A DNA stretch of 64,000 bases from assembly GCA_027493885.1 (NCBI GenBank), contig JAOSJZ010000001.1, positions 1,674,001 to 1,738,000 on the forward strand. Direction: 5' to 3'. Position numbers and translations under genes: made by a program. The stretch is from Gaiella sp. Lineage in GTDB: Bacteria > Actinomycetota > Thermoleophilia > Gaiellales > Gaiellaceae. The notes below the pieces were generated by a model. The model searched no databases and was not told the origin of the DNA. It saw nothing but the letters and a program-made list of their open reading frames with translations. Positions 8,639 to 19,156 of the stretch are shown here, piece by piece. Numbering within the stretch: position 1 is the first letter of the stretch; every line of letters begins with the position of its first letter.

Positions 8639-10483
8639 GCCGTGGCCACCATCGTCGTGATCGCCTCCTCGAGCTCGCGAGCGCTCAGCGGGCGACCGCG
8701 CACCTTCGTGTACGAGACCGCGTCGACCAGGAACTCCGCCCGCAGGAGCATGGCGAGCTGGCCGAGGTTCATCTCCGGAACGAGCACCCTCTCGTAGCGC
8801 CGCAGGACGTCGCCCGTGTTGCGCGGCAACGGGTTCAGATGGTGGAGGTGCGCGCGCGCGACCGGGATGCCCTGCTTGCGGGCGCGGCGGACGCCGGCCA
8901 TGATCGGGCCGTAGGTCGAGCCCCACCCGATCACGAGGAGCTCCGCGTCCCCGTCCGGATCGTCGACCTCGAGCTCGGGGATGTCGGCGGCGATGCCCGC
9001 CACCTTCTGCGCCCGCAGCCGCACCATCAGATCGTGGTTGTCCGGGTCGTACGAGATCGCCCCGGTGACGTCAGCCTTCTCGAGGCCGCCGATCCGATGC
9101 TCGAGGCCCGCGGTGCCGGGGATCGCCCACGGGCGCGCCAGCGTCGCTCGATCGCGGCGGTACGGCTCGAACGGGTCGCCGTTCGGCTCGGCGAAGCTCG
9201 TGGAGATGTCGGGGAGATCGGCGACGTCCGGTACGAGCCAGGGCTCGGAGCCGTTCGCAAGGTACGCGTCGGAGAGGAGGTAGACCGGCGTCCGGTACTT
9301 GAGCGCGAGGCGCGCGGCCTCGATCGCCGCGTCGAAGCACTGTGACGGGCTCGAGGCGGCCAGGACCGGTACGGGGCTCTCGCCGTTTCGCCCGAAGAGC
9401 ACCATCAGCAGATCGGCCTGTTCCGGCTTCGTCGGCATCCCGGTCGAGGGCCCGGCGCGCTGGACGTCCACGATGACGAGCGGCAGCTCGAGCGCGACCG
9501 CGAGACCGATGGTCTCGGCCTTGAGGACGATCCCCGGGCCGGCAGACACCGTCACCCCCAGCGCTCCGCCGAACGAGGCGCCGACTGCGGCACCGACCGC
9601 GGCGATCTCGTCCTCCGCCTGCACGGTGATCACGCCGAAGTCCTTGCGGCTCGCGAGCTCCTCGAGGACCGCCGACGCCGGCGTGATCGGGTAGGCGCCG
9701 AGAAAGAGCGGGAGCCCGGCGAGCCTGGAGGCAGCGATCAGCCCGTAGGAGATGGCCGTGTTGCCGGTGATCTGCCGGTAGGTTCCGGACGCGAGTGGGG
9801 CGGGCGCGACCTCGTACGACACCGCGAAGTCCTCGGAGGTCTCGCCGTAGTTCCAGCCGGCGCGGAACGCACGCGTGTTCGCCTCGACGATCTCCGGGCG
9901 CTTCGCGAACTTCTTCGCGATGAAGTCGACCGTCCCCTCCGTCGGGCGGTGGTAGAGCCATGACATGAGCCCGAGCGCGAAGAAGTTCTTCGACCGTTCT
10001 GCCTCGCGCGGGGTGACGCCCTCGACCCCCTTGAGGGCGCCCACCGTCATCGACGTCAGCGCAACGCCGTGGAGGTGGTAGTCGGCCAGCGAGCCGTCGT
10101 CCAGCGGACTTGCGGGGTAGCCCGCCTTCTGGAGCGTGCGGTCGTTGAACGCGTCGGTGTCGACGATGACCGTGCCGCCCTTCGGGACGTCGCGAAGGTT
10201 CGCCTTGAGCGCCGCCGGGTTCATCGCCACGAGCACATCGGGACGGTCGCCGGCGGTGAGGATGTCGTGGTCGGCGAAGTGGACCTGAAAGCCGGACACA
10301 CCCGGAAGCGACCCGGCGGGGGGCACGGATCTCGGCCGGGAAGTCCGGGAACGTGGCGAGGTCGTTGCCGAGCATCGCCGTCTCGCTCGTGAAGCGGTCG
10401 CCCGTAAGCTGCATCCCGTCGCCGGAGTCACCCGCGAAGCGGATGATCACGCCCTCGAGTGGCTCAACTCTCTTGACGCTCAC
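8635..10483 (-). CDS. korA: 2-oxoglutarate/2-oxoacid:ferredoxin oxidoreductase, fused gamma-alpha subunit (KorA), frameshifted at 10318-10323
   Basis: The corrected protein is about 615 aa. Residues 1-180 are the gamma domain ([20 protein letters not shown]) and the rest is the alpha/pyrimidine-binding domain ([50 protein letters not shown]). The six-G run at 10318-10323 carries one extra base: without it the protein reads [26 protein letters not shown]. As given, the frame breaks about 55 residues in. A broken central-metabolism enzyme next to an intact partner is unlikely, so a sequencing error is the simpler view. The stop overlaps the korB start. Confidence 0.9.
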
Positions 10484-10530
10484 CTACCCAAGGGTAGCGC
10501 GGTTACGTTCTCGCCGCGTCAGCGGACTGC

Positions 10531-10700
10531 GGTGTCAGACACCGTTTCTGTCAATGGCAAAGGGTGCCGAAACTGCGTCGATCGCTCCACAGCCCACGAC
10601 CCCGCACGCCTGCGGCGCTCCACCCGCTTTCGCCCTACGTCCATCTGCCCGCAGGGCCATGGCTCGAGCGACATCTTTGACACGACCGTGTCAGACACGG
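10531..10700. repeat. Pair of GTGTCAGACAC palindromes (REP-like element)
   Basis: GGTGTCAGACACC at 10531-10543 and CCGTGTCAGACACGG at 10686-10700 are each symmetric around a central A. A further hairpin TGACAC-GACC-GTGTCA spans 10678-10693. Between them lies about 140 bp with no convincing gene. The 226-bp gap 10484-10709 thus looks like a REP/BIME-type mobile palindromic element. The same ends, GGTGTC and GACACC, recur in the coding palindrome at 58576-58612. Confidence 0.5.
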
Positions 10701-10709
10701 ACGTCCGGC

Positions 10710-10940
10710 TCACGCCCGCCGCCGCACGAGGCGCACGCCCCACGCGGCCCCCGAGGCGAACAACTCGTCCGGGTCGACCTCGCCCGCCCAGCCGAGGAAA
10801 TGGCGCTCCGGGGCGTCGGGCGTGCAGCCCTCGACGGCGAGGCGGGTGCTCGGCGGCGTCGCTGGCACGCCTGCATCGAGCTCCTCGCGCCTGCGCTCGG
10901 CCTCTTCGGCCGCCGGCCCTTCGGCGTACCCCTTCGCCAT
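10710..10940 (-). CDS. Small hypothetical protein
   Basis: This 76-aa protein is of unknown function. The N-terminal half is a charged helix (EEAERRREELDAG); the C-terminal half has a short globular look with GWAGEVDPDELFASGAAWGVRLV. There is no signal peptide or membrane segment. It stands alone between the palindromic repeats and the glycoside hydrolase gene. The codon pattern looks coding, but no family is recognised. Confidence 0.5.
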   Translation of the reverse strand: MAKGYAEGPAAEEAERRREELDAGVPATPPSTRLAVEGCTPDAPERHFLGWAGEVDPDELFASGAAWGVRLVRRRA

Positions 10941-11020
10941 AGCGGGCAGTCTAGGCGGGTGGTGCCACGATCTCGGGCGCGTGGTGGCAGGCCGCGGGAG
11001 CCGAGCGCGTGGGCCCCACG

Positions 11021-12182
11021 CTACGACGCGAGCGACGCGGCGGCCCGCCGGAAGGCATTGAAGCTCGGCTTCCGCTTGTCGTCGAACGTCGTCAGCCCGG
11101 ACTGCCAGCCCTCGAGCCGCTCCTCGTCACGGAGAAGGAACCAGAGAAACATGTCGATCCGCGGGTTCGCACGGGCGACCGCGACGGCCTGCGTCAGGTA
11201 CTTCGCCTGCTTCGACGCCGTGACACCGAAGATCCGGTCGGGCGGGCTCGTCTGGTAGCCGTACTCGGTCACCCACACGCGCATCCGCTTCCCGTAGAGG
11301 CGATCGAGCTCGGAGATCAGGTCGTCGATGTTGGCCAGGGTGACGGCGGTCGGCGGCTGGCCCCGCTTCCCGGGCGGCGGCTTGGTCGTCGGCGTCTCCG
11401 CCGGCGACCCGTAGTACGGATGGTGCGCGTACGCGTCGAAGCCCTTCGCCCCTCCCGCCTTCATCGCCCGCAGGAACGGGATCGGGGAGACGGAGGGACG
11501 GCTCGAGTTCGGGTTGTTGTTCCCGCGCGGCCCGGTGGCCCCGCATGCCACCTTCGACGAGCGCTGGACGGACTTGATGCCCTCGACGACCGCGTTGCAG
11601 ATCTTCGCGTAGTCCCGTCCCGACAGGATCGTCCACTTCTTGCCGGCGCGACGGAACTGCGGCTTCAGGAAGACCGGGTTGTTGGGCTCGTTCCAGGCCA
11701 TCCACAGGCTCACGCGCGGCAGCGTGACGCCGTCCGCGTTGACGAACGTACCGCTGTAGCGCTTCTGCGCGGCCGCCGCGAACAGCCGCAGGTCGCGCGG
11801 CTTCGTCGGTGCGACGTTCCAGCCCTTCGCCGCGTTCGCCCACGGCGGCGTCCCGATGATCGAGAACACCGGCTCGATCCCGCTCACGATCGAGAAGCGG
11901 ACCGTACGGTCGTACGTGTCCCAGTCGTAGGCAGGGTCGTTCGGGTCGGCCGGGCGCTTCGGCTTCCGTGTCGCGACGCGGATCCCGGGGCCGGACCACC
12001 AGAGGTTGACGCGCAGGAGCTGCGTGCGCGTCTTCTCGAGCTCTCCGAACACGAGCTCCGGCTCGCCGTAGAGCACGACCCCGTCGTCGAAGATCCCGAT
12101 CCGCAGCGACCGCGACGCGTCGGCCGTTGGAGCGAGGCACGCCGCGGCCGCGACCGAGACGACCGCGAGCACCGCTGCGACC

Positions 12183-12190
<8 letters not shown>
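11021..12190 (-). CDS. Secreted TIM-barrel glycoside hydrolase-like protein
   Basis: This 389-aa protein starts with a signal peptide ([20 protein letters not shown]). The body looks like a clan GH-A glycosidase barrel: AWNEPNNP carries the likely acid/base Glu (about 168, the NEP motif at the end of strand 4) and [11 protein letters not shown] the likely nucleophile Glu on strand 7. The exact GH family and substrate cannot be fixed by eye. Its ATG overlaps the last bases of the upstream UDP-glucuronate decarboxylase gene by 8 bp, so they form an operon. This suggests a role in trimming or remodelling the surface glycan. Confidence 0.78.
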
Positions 12191-13121
<931 letters not shown>

Positions 13122-13298
13122 CGCGCGCGATCCTACCCTCGCGGGAGGCCGGTATCCGCGATCCCTAACGCCGTCCTCACGTTCCTCGCGCCCGACCGCG
13201 TGGGCTCCCCGGCGAGCGTCCCGGACGGCCCGTCCGGCGACGAACCGGCGGTGTGGTCGCCGTCGGCGCCTGGGGGCAGTGGCGACGGGGATCGCGGG

Positions 13299-14642
13299 CT
13301 ACGGCGTTTCGACCGCAGGCTCGGACGCGCGCAGCGCGTCGCGCCCGGACGACGAAGCGACGAACAGGGCGCCGAGGAGCGCGAGCGCGGTCGCGCCGAG
13401 CGCGAGGGGCGCCGGGCTGTCCGTCCAGCTGTAGAGCACCCCGCCGCCGATCGCGAAGACGGCGGCGCCCAGGCTCGCGGAGAGATCGGTCGCGCCCACG
13501 AGGCGGCCACGCTCGACCGGGCCGGCGAGGTCGACGAGCTCGGTGGAGCCGGCGACATAGGCGAAGCACCAGCCGAGACCGAGGCCGAACATCGAGATGC
13601 TCATCCCCGCGACGCTGTCGAGCCAGACGAGCGACAGGTTGGACACCGCCATCGTGAGCAGACCGCCCGCCATCGCCGCGCGACGCCCCAGCCGCTCCAC
13701 CAGCTCGCCCACGACGAGGACGAGGCCGTACATGCCGACGATATGGATGCTGATGATCGTGAACACCGCCCCGTGCTGGTGACCGTGCCCGACCGCGACG
13801 AACCCGCTCAGGTTCATCACGCCGGCCATCACCAGATAGCTGCCGCCCGCGGCGACCATCGCACGGAGGATGCCTCGCCGGCCGATCAGCGCGGCCAGGC
13901 TCGCCTCGCGTGCCGCCGCGACGCGTGCGGTGCGCGCCTCCCGCGTGCGCTCCTCCGGCGGCATGCGGACGAACAGCGTCACGACGAAGCCTGCGAGCGG
14001 GAAGAGGCCGGCGACGAGCCACGGCTCCACGAGATCGGCGGTGGTGATGTGCTTGCCGGCGAACATCGGGCCGAAGACGAGCGGTCCCCAGATCGCGCCG
14101 AAGACGACGCCGAAGAGCACGACCGACAGCGCTCGCGCGCGCCTCTCGGGCCGGAACATCTCGGCCGCCGCCGTGCGCGAGAGGAGCACGATCGCATGCG
14201 CCGCCCCGCAGAGGGCGAGCCCGCCGAACGCAAGCGGAGCGACGCCGGTCGCGCAGCCTGCGGCCGTGAGGACGGGGCCGGCGACGCCGAGCAGGTACCC
14301 GCCCCGGACGACCGTGATCCGGCCGAGGGAATCGGACAGGCGACCGGCAGGGGCGACGGCGAGAGCGCCCGAGACGAGATACACGGCCGGGCCCAGGCCC
14401 AGCACGGCCTCCATCCCGGTGACGGCGACGATCGTGACGGTGCCGAGGGCAACCGCGAGCTGGATCATCCCGCCGTGCAGGACGAGCCCGCCGGCGAGGA
14501 GCAGAGCATTGCGGCGCCTGTGCGGCGCGACTCCCTCGACCGGCTGACGCGCCCCGGACGAGGAGGTCGCGTCGTCGCGAGCCGATGCCCCGTGAACGCC
14601 CCGTTCGGGACCGGCGTCAGGGAGTTGCGACTCGACGGTCAA
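13299..14642 (-). CDS. MFS transporter
   Basis: About 447 aa with 12 hydrophobic segments and an MFS signature (AGRLSDSLGRITVVRGGYL after helix 2). A His-containing loop, VAVGHGHQHGAVF, lies in the second half. No ATG or GTG is available before the first helix; TTG at 14642 overlaps the stop of the upstream acetyltransferase gene (TTGA) and gives a sensible ~50-residue cytoplasmic lead, so I chose it. The frame is open further upstream but antisense to the acetyltransferase. The pair could be a resistance module (acetylation plus efflux), which is inference. Confidence 0.8.
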   Translation of the reverse strand: MTVESQLPDAGPERGVHGASARDDATSSSGARQPVEGVAPHRRRNALLLAGGLVLHGGMIQLAVALGTVTIVAVTGMEAVLGLGPAVYLVSGALAVAPAGRLSDSLGRITVVRGGYLLGVAGPVLTAAGCATGVAPLAFGGLALCGAAHAIVLLSRTAAAEMFRPERRARALSVVLFGVVFGAIWGPLVFGPMFAGKHITTADLVEPWLVAGLFPLAGFVVTLFVRMPPEERTREARTARVAAAREASLAALIGRRGILRAMVAAGGSYLVMAGVMNLSGFVAVGHGHQHGAVFTIISIHIVGMYGLVLVVGELVERLGRRAAMAGGLLTMAVSNLSLVWLDSVAGMSISMFGLGLGWCFAYVAGSTELVDLAGPVERGRLVGATDLSASLGAAVFAIGGGVLYSWTDSPAPLALGATALALLGALFVASSSGRDALRASEPAVETP

Positions 14643-15268
14643 GGCGCGGACGGCCGAAAGAAGTCGATGCGCATCACGACCCGGCGCGGAGTCGGATGCC
14701 CGACCTCTGCGAACCCGGCTGCGGCGAAGGTGTCCCGCGTGCCGACGTGGAGCTCCTCGAGCAGCACGTCCGTCGTCGTGATCGGGTACCCCTCGAGGGC
14801 CCGGGCGCCGCGTTCCCGGGCGAAGCCGACGGCGGCGCGCGCGAGCGCGCGGCTCACGCCTCGGCGCCGGAAGCCCACGCGCGTGACGAGACAGGTCACG
14901 GCCCAGACTCCTCCGTCGGCCTTGTCCTCGGCTCTGCCCTCCCACGGGACGCGGTTGTTGCGGAGCATGCGCGGGTACTCGGTGCGCGGCTCGACCGGGC
15001 ACCAGCCCACGGGCTCGGCGTCGAGGTAGGCGACGAGGCCGCTCGTCGTGGTCGACTCGGGGTGACCGCACTCGGTTTGCGTACGGAGCCGGAAGGCGAG
15101 CTCGTCGGCGCCGACCCCGGCCCAGGATTCCCCGGGGTGCAGCTTGTACCGCTGACACCAGCACCTCGACGTGTTGCCGCGCGTGCCGACCACGGCCCGG
15201 AGATCCTCCCAGCTCGCCTCGTTGGCTGGGACGATCGCGAGCCCAGGTGGACGAGCTACGCCGGTCAC
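14639..15268 (-). CDS. GNAT-family N-acetyltransferase
   Basis: This 209-aa protein transfers an acetyl group from acetyl-CoA. Motif A is visible as WAVTCLVTRVGFRRRGVSRALARAAVGFA, containing the R/Q-x-x-G-x-G/A pyrophosphate loop (RRRGVS). An N-terminal CWCQRY precedes it. The GTG at 15268 is chosen because upstream residues in the same frame are low-complexity Arg/Pro-rich. The stop overlaps the start of the MFS gene. The acceptor is unknown. Confidence 0.8.
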   Translation of the reverse strand: MTGVARPPGLAIVPANEASWEDLRAVVGTRGNTSRCWCQRYKLHPGESWAGVGADELAFRLRTQTECGHPESTTTSGLVAYLDAEPVGWCPVEPRTEYPRMLRNNRVPWEGRAEDKADGGVWAVTCLVTRVGFRRRGVSRALARAAVGFARERGARALEGYPITTTDVLLEELHVGTRDTFAAAGFAEVGHPTPRRVVMRIDFFRPSAP

Positions 15269-15416
15269 CGAGGACAGCCTAGGGCAGGCGTGCCGTCCGC
15301 GCGGGCACGGGCAACCCCTCGGGCTCGGTCGCGAACGACTACGCCGTTGCCGGGTGCCGGCGGCGCGATTCGCACGAGGGTGTGGCCCTGTAGGCTCCGG
15401 CTCGATCGCGTGAAGC

Positions 15417-17345
15417 GTGCCGCTCGAGCGGCTTCCCCAGGCAAGGCCCCCGACGAATACGACCAGGAGCCCCACCGACGCCACGCGGCGCCGGATTGCA
15501 GCCACGGTGGCGAGCCTGCCGACGAGCGACCGGCAGGACGTCGAGGACGCGAGCCGCGGTTTCCTCGGTCGTGCCGAGGAACGCCAGATCCGCGCCGCGG
15601 ACGGCCGGGTCGTGTGGGATCTCGACGCCTACGCGTTCATGCGCGACGCGGAGCCGCCGGATACGGCAAACCCGAGCCTCTGGCGCCAGGGCCAGCTCTC
15701 GATCGAGGACGGCCTGTTCGAGGTCGCCGAGGGGATCTACCAGCTGCGCGGGTTCGACAACTCGGCCATGACCGTCATCGAAGGGGACGCGGGCGTGATC
15801 GTGGTCGACCCGCTGATCAGCTCGGAGGCAGCGGCGGCGGCGTTCGGGCTCTACACGGCTCACCGCGGCGAACGTCCGGTGAAGGCGATGATCTACACCC
15901 ACTCGCACGTCGATCATTTCGGCGGGGTGAAGGGGATCCTCGCGGAGGAGCGGGTGGCCTCCGGTGAGGTCCCCGTGATCGCCCCGGACGGGTTCCTCCA
16001 CCACGCGGTCGCCGAGAACGTCTTCGCCGGGCCGGCGATGCTTCGCCGGGCCGGCTACATGTTCGGCGCCGCGCTGGAGTGCGGGCCGGCCGGCCAGATC
16101 GGCGCCGGGATCGGGCAGACGATCTCGACCGGCACGGTGACGCTGATCGCACCCACCCTGGACATCACTCGCACGGGCGAGACGCTCACGCTCGACGGCG
16201 TCGAGCTCGTGTTCCAGCTCACGCCGGGGACCGAGGCGCCGGCCGAGATGAACTTCTACGTTCCGCGGCACCGAGCGTTGTACGCAGCCGACAACGCATC
16301 CCACACCCAGCACAACATCCTCACGATCCGCGGCGCGCTCGTCCGGGACGCCCATGCCTGGGCGCACTATCTGACCGAGACGATCGCTCTCTGGGGCGAC
16401 GAGCTGGAGGTCGTCTTCGGGGGACATCACTGGCCCACCTGGGGTCGCGAGCGCGCCGTCGAGTACCTGGCGACGCAACGCGACCTGTACCTGTACCTGC
16501 ACGACCAGACGCTGCGCTTGCTCAACCAGGGCTACACGGGCCCGGAAATCGCCGAGCTGCTCGAGCTGCCGCCCGCGCTCGAGCAGCAGTGGCATACGCG
16601 CGGCTACTACGGCTCGGTGAGCCACAACGTGAAGGCGATCTACCAGCGCTACATGGGCTGGTACGACGGGAACCCCGCGAACCTCTGGCCGCATCCGCCC
16701 GAGGCCGCGGCGAAGCGCTACGTCGAGGCGATGGGCGGTCCCGGAGCAGCTCTCGCCGTTGCGCGGCGGGCCTTCGACGAGGGCGACTACCGCTGGTGCG
16801 TCGAGGTCGGGAAGCACCTGGTCTTCGCCGACGAGACGGATACCGAGGCCCGCCATCTCCTCGCCGACGCGATGGAGCAGCTCGGCTACGGCGCCGAGAA
16901 CGGCACCTGGCGCAATGCCTACCTCGTCGGTGCCACGGAGCTGCGGCAGGGCGTCCTGGGCACACCCGCCGCTCCCTCGCCGGACCTGCTGCGGGCTCTC
17001 ACCGTCACGCAGATCCTCGACAGCGTGGCCGTCCGCATCGACGGGCCGCGCGCCTGGGACGACCGACTCCGGATCGCCTGGCTCATCGCCGACGAGCACG
17101 CCACCCACCTCGCCGAGCTGCGCAACGGCGTCCTCAGCCACCGGATCGTCGAGACGGCACCCCGGGAGGTGACCGCGTTCACGCTCCCGCGCCTCGCACT
17201 GATCGAGCTCGTCACGGGCACGCTCGAGCTCTCGAAGGCGCTCGCCGACGGCACGGTCTCCGTCGCGGGAGACCCGCAGGTCCTCGAGCGCCTGCTGTCG
17301 CTGCTCGCGCCGCTCGACCCCGAGTTCGCCATCGTCACCCCCTGA
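15417..17345 (+). CDS. Alkyl sulfatase (SdsA/BDS1-type metallo-beta-lactamase fold)
   Basis: This 642-aa enzyme hydrolyses alkyl sulfate esters to alcohol and sulfate using two zinc ions. The metal motif THSHVDHFGG is at about 161-170, with further ligands around ENVFAG, GTEAPAEMNFYVP and GGHHWPTWGRE. After the catalytic domain come a helical dimerisation domain (WYDGNPANLWPHPPEAAAKRYVE) and a C-terminal SCP2-like lipid-binding domain, the normal SdsA order and length. There is no clear signal peptide. The start is uncertain: GTG 15417 or GTG 15507 are both in frame. It is divergent from the acetyltransferase and stands alone. Confidence 0.92.
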   Translation: MPLERLPQARPPTNTTRSPTDATRRRIAATVASLPTSDRQDVEDASRGFLGRAEERQIRAADGRVVWDLDAYAFMRDAEPPDTANPSLWRQGQLSIEDGLFEVAEGIYQLRGFDNSAMTVIEGDAGVIVVDPLISSEAAAAAFGLYTAHRGERPVKAMIYTHSHVDHFGGVKGILAEERVASGEVPVIAPDGFLHHAVAENVFAGPAMLRRAGYMFGAALECGPAGQIGAGIGQTISTGTVTLIAPTLDITRTGETLTLDGVELVFQLTPGTEAPAEMNFYVPRHRALYAADNASHTQHNILTIRGALVRDAHAWAHYLTETIALWGDELEVVFGGHHWPTWGRERAVEYLATQRDLYLYLHDQTLRLLNQGYTGPEIAELLELPPALEQQWHTRGYYGSVSHNVKAIYQRYMGWYDGNPANLWPHPPEAAAKRYVEAMGGPGAALAVARRAFDEGDYRWCVEVGKHLVFADETDTEARHLLADAMEQLGYGAENGTWRNAYLVGATELRQGVLGTPAAPSPDLLRALTVTQILDSVAVRIDGPRAWDDRLRIAWLIADEHATHLAELRNGVLSHRIVETAPREVTAFTLPRLALIELVTGTLELSKALADGTVSVAGDPQVLERLLSLLAPLDPEFAIVTP

Positions 17346-17471
17346 CCCGGCGTCACGCGGCACGTATGGATCGGGCGTCACACAGTCCCCCGCGGCCGCG
17401 TGTACGAGCGAGCCACCCGTGCCGACAGTCGCGGAGCTGAGTGCTGCCACCCAGAGCTACGGAAGAGGTCT

Positions 17472-17681
17472 CTACTCGGGACTTTGCGGGAGCAATTGGG
17501 CGTCCGAGCCCTCGGGACGCGTTGACGACTCGGCGTCGGCCGTCGAGCCTGAGTCGACCGTCGTGTCCGAGGCAGCCAGCTTGCGCGCCTCCTTCTTCTC
17601 CTGCTTCCGTACACGCTTCTCGAGCCGAGCCGCCTCGCGGGCGCGCTTTGCCTGTGTCAGCTGAGCCTTCGATCGCGACAT
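17472..17681 (-). CDS. Small basic protein encoded after rpsR
   Basis: This 69-aa protein is of unknown function. The first ~36 residues are a strongly basic helix (RAREAARLEKRVRKQEKKEARKL) and the rest is a Ser/Thr/Asp-rich tail that looks disordered. The ATG is 9 bp after the rpsR stop, with AAAGGA spanning that stop as ribosome site, so the gene is co-transcribed and probably coupled. RNA or ribosome binding is possible from charge and context, but is only inference. Confidence 0.6.
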   Translation of the reverse strand: MSRSKAQLTQAKRAREAARLEKRVRKQEKKEARKLAASDTTVDSGSTADAESSTRPEGSDAQLLPQSPE

Positions 17682-17690
17682 CTGTGTCCT

Positions 17691-17996
17691 TTAGGGGCGC
17701 TCGCTCGAGCGTGCCCGGGAAGGCGGGCCCGCCTCGGCGACGTACGGGAGTAGCGCCATCTCGCGGGCGCGCTTGATCGCGACCGCGAGCTGTCGCTGAT
17801 GCTTGCGGCACGCGCCGGTCATGCGGGGCGCGCGAATCTTCCCACGCTCGGAGATGTAGCGGCGCAGCTGGTTGACGTTCTTGTAGTCGACCTCGCGCAC
17901 CTTGTCCTTGCAGAAGAGGCACGACTTGCGTCGCAGCGGCTTCCCCGGACCACCGGGACGACCAGAAGGCCGTCCTGTCTCGCCGTCCTTCCTCAT
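17691..17996 (-). CDS. rpsR: 30S ribosomal protein S18 (bS18)
   Basis: S18 is a small-subunit ribosomal protein on the platform beside S6. The core [57 protein letters not shown] is unmistakable. The Cys set (CxxC plus a later Cys) is the zinc-binding form. The N-terminus is a longer Gly/Arg/Pro-rich extension than usual. ATG 17996 has GGAAG upstream; GTG 18014 is also in frame. It is not beside rpsF, ssb or rplI as in many bacteria, but with a small basic protein gene. Confidence 0.93.
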   Translation of the reverse strand: MRKDGETGRPSGRPGGPGKPLRRKSCLFCKDKVREVDYKNVNQLRRYISERGKIRAPRMTGACRKHQRQLAVAIKRAREMALLPYVAEAGPPSRARSSERP

Positions 17997-18202
17997 GCGC
18001 GGCTTCCGTGGCACCAGAAGGACTCTACATCGCCGGGGCTCGGCTCGGTCTCGGACAGCGCCTCCGGCGCCACCGAGGGGTCAGCTTTCAGCCGGCGCCA
18101 GGGGGTGACGGACGCGCTCACCAGGGCCGGAAGCGAGCCCCGCGGTCGGATCGAGCCGTTCCGCTCGGCCGCCGCGCCGCTCGTGATCGGGACCTGCGCC
18201 AG

Positions 18203-19147
18203 TCAGCGCAGCTCCTTGTTCGCCTCCTGGTCGAACCACATGGCGAAGAGGGTGAACTGCGTCCCCGAGACGAGGAGGAGAGCGACGAGGACGATCGTCG
18301 CGGTCGTGATCTCGTTGCCGCCGAAGATCCGCGAGGCGGCGACGACGAGGCCGAGGAGGAAGCCGACGGCGCTCATCAGGATCCCGAGCACGTAGAAGAA
18401 CACGAGCGGGTGGAAGTCGCGGATCACGTACTTCTCCTTCAGCCGCCACCAGAAGCCCTTGCAGAGCAGCCACGCGATCCGCGGCGCGACGCGGCGGATG
18501 CGGATCCCCGACCGCTCGCCGACGCCGTAGATCGGCCGCGAGGGCACGTCGCGGACGCGTGCGTTCTGGACGTTCAGGTGCACGAGCATGTCGTTTGGGA
18601 ACCCGTAGCGGCGGTAGAGCCGCTCGAGGTCGAGCCGTCGCAACGCGTCGAGCGAGAGCGCCGTGTAGCCCGCCTGCGAGTCTGCGACGTGCCAGTAGCC
18701 GGACGCGATCTTCGTCAGGAGCGAGAGCACGGCGTTGCCGAGGTAGCGGGAGCGGGGGATGAGCTTCCATGCCTCGCCCGAGAAGAGCCGGTTCGCCTTC
18801 GCGTACTCCACCTCGCCCCGGGCCACGGGCGCGACGAGCGCAACGAGCTCCTCGGGGTCCATCTGGTTGTCGGCGGCCATCACGCACGTGACGTCGATGC
18901 CGAGCTCCCGGCAGCGGGCATAGCCGGTCGCGATCGCACCGCCGACGCCCCGGTTCTCGCCGTGCTCGAGCACCTCGAGGCGCGGGTCGCCGGTCGCCCG
19001 CGCACGTTCGGCGGTGGCGTCCTGCGAGCGGTCGTCGACGACGACGATCGTGTCGACGAAGTCGGGGATCCCGCGGATCGTGTCCGCGACGAGGAGCTCC
19101 TCCTGGAAGGCGGGGACGACGACCGCGACGCGCTTGCCCTCGACCAC
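18203..19147 (-). CDS. GT2 glycosyltransferase, polyprenyl-phosphate sugar synthase-like (DPM-like)
   Basis: This 314-aa membrane-bound enzyme has an N-terminal GT2 domain (VVVPAFQEELLVADTI, VVVDDRSQDAT, ENRGVGGAIATGY, metal site AADNQMDP) and two C-terminal helices (about 245-305). Such proteins transfer a sugar from a nucleotide to polyprenyl phosphate, giving the lipid-linked donor used by GT-C enzymes, several of which follow in this locus. It lies 9 bp after the Wzz-like gene in the same operon. Confidence 0.85.
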   Translation of the reverse strand: MVEGKRVAVVVPAFQEELLVADTIRGIPDFVDTIVVVDDRSQDATAERARATGDPRLEVLEHGENRGVGGAIATGYARCRELGIDVTCVMAADNQMDPEELVALVAPVARGEVEYAKANRLFSGEAWKLIPRSRYLGNAVLSLLTKIASGYWHVADSQAGYTALSLDALRRLDLERLYRRYGFPNDMLVHLNVQNARVRDVPSRPIYGVGERSGIRIRRVAPRIAWLLCKGFWWRLKEKYVIRDFHPLVFFYVLGILMSAVGFLLGLVVAASRIFGGNEITTATIVLVALLLVSGTQFTLFAMWFDQEANKELR

Positions 19148-19156
19148 GGCGGCTTC

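Noticed and set aside
13221-13237. CCGGACG-GCC-CGTCCGG hairpin as terminator or operator
   Set aside because: Short, no T-run, and such GC palindromes are expected by chance at this base composition.
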